Below, piece by piece: positions 62,825 through 64,000 of a DNA stretch of 64,000 nucleotides; positions within the stretch are counted from its first letter, which is position 1; each line of letters opens with the position of its first letter. Under the pieces are notes generated by a model that made no database searches, was not told where the DNA came from, and saw only the letters and a program-made list of their open reading frames with translations. Origin of the DNA: Mucilaginibacter hurinus. GTDB lineage: Bacteria; Bacteroidota; Bacteroidia; Sphingobacteriales; Sphingobacteriaceae. The stretch spans positions 372,001-436,000 of the forward strand of contig NZ_QGDC01000002.1 of the NCBI RefSeq assembly GCF_003324525.1, written 5' to 3'. The translations under genes and the position numbers were made by a program.

Positions 62825-64000
62825 TCACGAATTCATAAATACAAACTGGTTATCAAACATATCCAGCTTTATGGTGCTGTCCTTATCCACTTTACCACCA
62901 AGTATCTGTTTAGATAACTCGTTCAGTATCTTTTTTTGGATAACACGCTTAAGCGGGCGTGCACCAAATTGCGGATCATAACCCAGTTGGGCCAGCCAGT
63001 CGAGCGCTTCATCTGTCGCTTCTATGGTCATACCCATTTCCGCCAGTGTATCCTGCACCTGTTTAAATTGCAGTTTAACAATTGCCCCAATCTCGTTCCG
63101 GCTTAGCGGGGTAAACATGATAATTTCATCTATCCTGTTTAAAAACTCCGGCCTGATGGTGCTGCGCAGCAACTCAAACAGTTCATTTTTGGTTTTAGCC
63201 ATCACTTCGTCGCGGTTATCATCGTCAAGTGTCTGAAAGTTTTCCTGTATCACATTTGAACCAATGTTAGACGTCATGATGATGATGGTATTTTTGAAAT
63301 TTACCACACGACCTTTATTATCAGTTAAGCGACCGTCATCAAGCACTTGTAGAAGGATATTAAACACGTCAGGATGTGCTTTCTCAATCTCGTCGAGTAA
63401 AACCACACTGTATGGTTTCCGGCGCACAGCTTCAGTTAGCTGGCCGCCTTCATCATAACCGACATATCCCGGAGGCGCACCTATCAAACGCGATACAGCG
63501 TGGCGCTCCTGGTACTCGCTCATATCAATGCGTACCAGCGCACTCTCGTCATTAAACAGGAACTCGGCAAGCGCCTTGGCAAGTTCTGTTTTACCTACAC
63601 CGGTAGTACCCAAAAAGATGAAGGAGCCGATTGGCTTGCGCTTGTCCTGTAAACCTGCACGGCTGCGGCGTATGGCATCACTGATTGCTTCAATCGCCTC
63701 TTCCTGACCCGCTACCCGTTTATGCAATTCTTCTTCCAGGTGCAGCAGCTTTTCACGTTCACTCTGTATCATTTTGCTCACCGGTATGCCGGTCCATCTT
63801 GATACAACGCCTGCTATATCATCAGCCGTTACCTCTTCATTCAGCATCCGGCTATCGCTCTGCATTTGTTGCAGCGATATTTTCAGTTTTTCTATCTCGT
63901 CCTGCACCTCTTTGATACGGCCGTAGCGTAACTCCGCTACCTTGCCATAGTCGCCGGCACGTTCGGCCTGGTCGGCCTCCAGCTTAAAGTTTTCTATCTG
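62825..64000 (-). CDS. clpB: ClpB disaggregase, C-terminal part (cut by window edge)
   Basis: ClpB is the ATP-dependent hexameric disaggregase that works with DnaK to recover aggregated proteins after stress. About 391 residues are visible; the frame stays open to the window edge, so the N-domain, first ATPase domain and most of the coiled-coil middle domain are missing. The end of the middle domain (AGDYGKVAELRYGRIKE) is followed by the second ATPase domain with GTTGVGKTELAKALAE (Walker A) and VVLLDEIEKAHPDVF (Walker B). Sensor and arginine-finger regions follow (TSNIG; PEFLNRIDEII; GARPLKRVIQ). Confidence 0.96.
   Translation of the reverse strand, partial: QIENFKLEADQAERAGDYGKVAELRYGRIKEVQDEIEKLKISLQQMQSDSRMLNEEVTADDIAGVVSRWTGIPVSKMIQSEREKLLHLEEELHKRVAGQEEAIEAISDAIRRSRAGLQDKRKPIGSFIFLGTTGVGKTELAKALAEFLFNDESALVRIDMSEYQERHAVSRLIGAPPGYVGYDEGGQLTEAVRRKPYSVVLLDEIEKAHPDVFNILLQVLDDGRLTDNKGRVVNFKNTIIIMTSNIGSNVIQENFQTLDDDNRDEVMAKTKNELFELLRSTIRPEFLNRIDEIIMFTPLSRNEIGAIVKLQFKQVQDTLAEMGMTIEATDEALDWLAQLGYDPQFGARPLKRVIQKKILNELSKQILGGKVDKDSTIKLDMFDNQFVFMNS

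Overview
The window looks like a chromosomal segment of a Bacteroidota bacterium, most likely Sphingobacteriaceae close to Mucilaginibacter or Pedobacter. Support: a SusC/SusD pair behind an ECF sigma factor and FecR anti-sigma factor; a type IX secretion sorting domain on a secreted amylase; type II glutamine synthetase; a BatA-type protein; DUF4199, DUF4185 and DUF72 proteins; TAnnTTTG-like -7 promoter elements; and TTG start codons on conserved genes (xerD, moaA). Base composition by eye is about 40-45% GC and fairly even. I see no phage, insertion sequence, CRISPR array, rRNA or tRNA. The genus is inference.

Layout. 1-6.8 kb: a cut-off radical SAM DNA-repair protein, a PAS protein, bioB, mgtE, then SRAP, a Y-family polymerase and a UmuD-like protein. 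The radical SAM, SRAP and umuD starts each carry the same operator-like palindrome, RCTAA-N5-TTAGY, so this is probably a DNA-damage (SOS) module. 6.3-11 kb: DinB-fold protein, YigZ, ribD, prmC, xerD, aroQ. 11-16.6 kb: molybdenum cofactor operon moaA-moeA-moaC-mobA-moeB-moaE, with no moaD. 17-23.5 kb: a secreted glycosidase with an aldose epimerase, then HAD phosphatase, APH-like kinase and a glutamine-synthetase-like ligase facing a gamma-glutamylcyclotransferase-like gene; this last group may be an undescribed gamma-glutamyl pathway. 23.6-28 kb: glutamine synthetase II, malate:quinone oxidoreductase, a double TonB-domain protein. 28-37.5 kb: two glycosyltransferases, a membrane protein, a GH3-type acyl-amido synthetase, dxr, rseP and a T9SS-exported amylase. 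37.6-43 kb: DUF4199 protein, an acidic protein, a dihydroorotase homologue lacking its metal ligands, a BatA-type protein, DUF72. 43-49.9 kb: lipoprotein, GH20 hexosaminidase, trxB, a secreted protein of unknown family, DUF4185 lipoprotein. 50-56.8 kb: susD, susC, fecR, sigma factor, i.e. a glycan-uptake locus. 57-64 kb: guaB, a paired M16 peptidase operon, two small proteins, and the 3' part of clpB.

Recurring oddities are homologues that appear to have lost catalysis: a UmuD without its Ser-Lys dyad, a pseudo-dihydroorotase, an amylase with an altered third catalytic region, and the second M16 subunit. Two REP-like intergenic palindromes share an identical 25-base arm. The strongest candidate for something new is the shared operator of the DNA-damage module, together with a UmuD that should not self-cleave.
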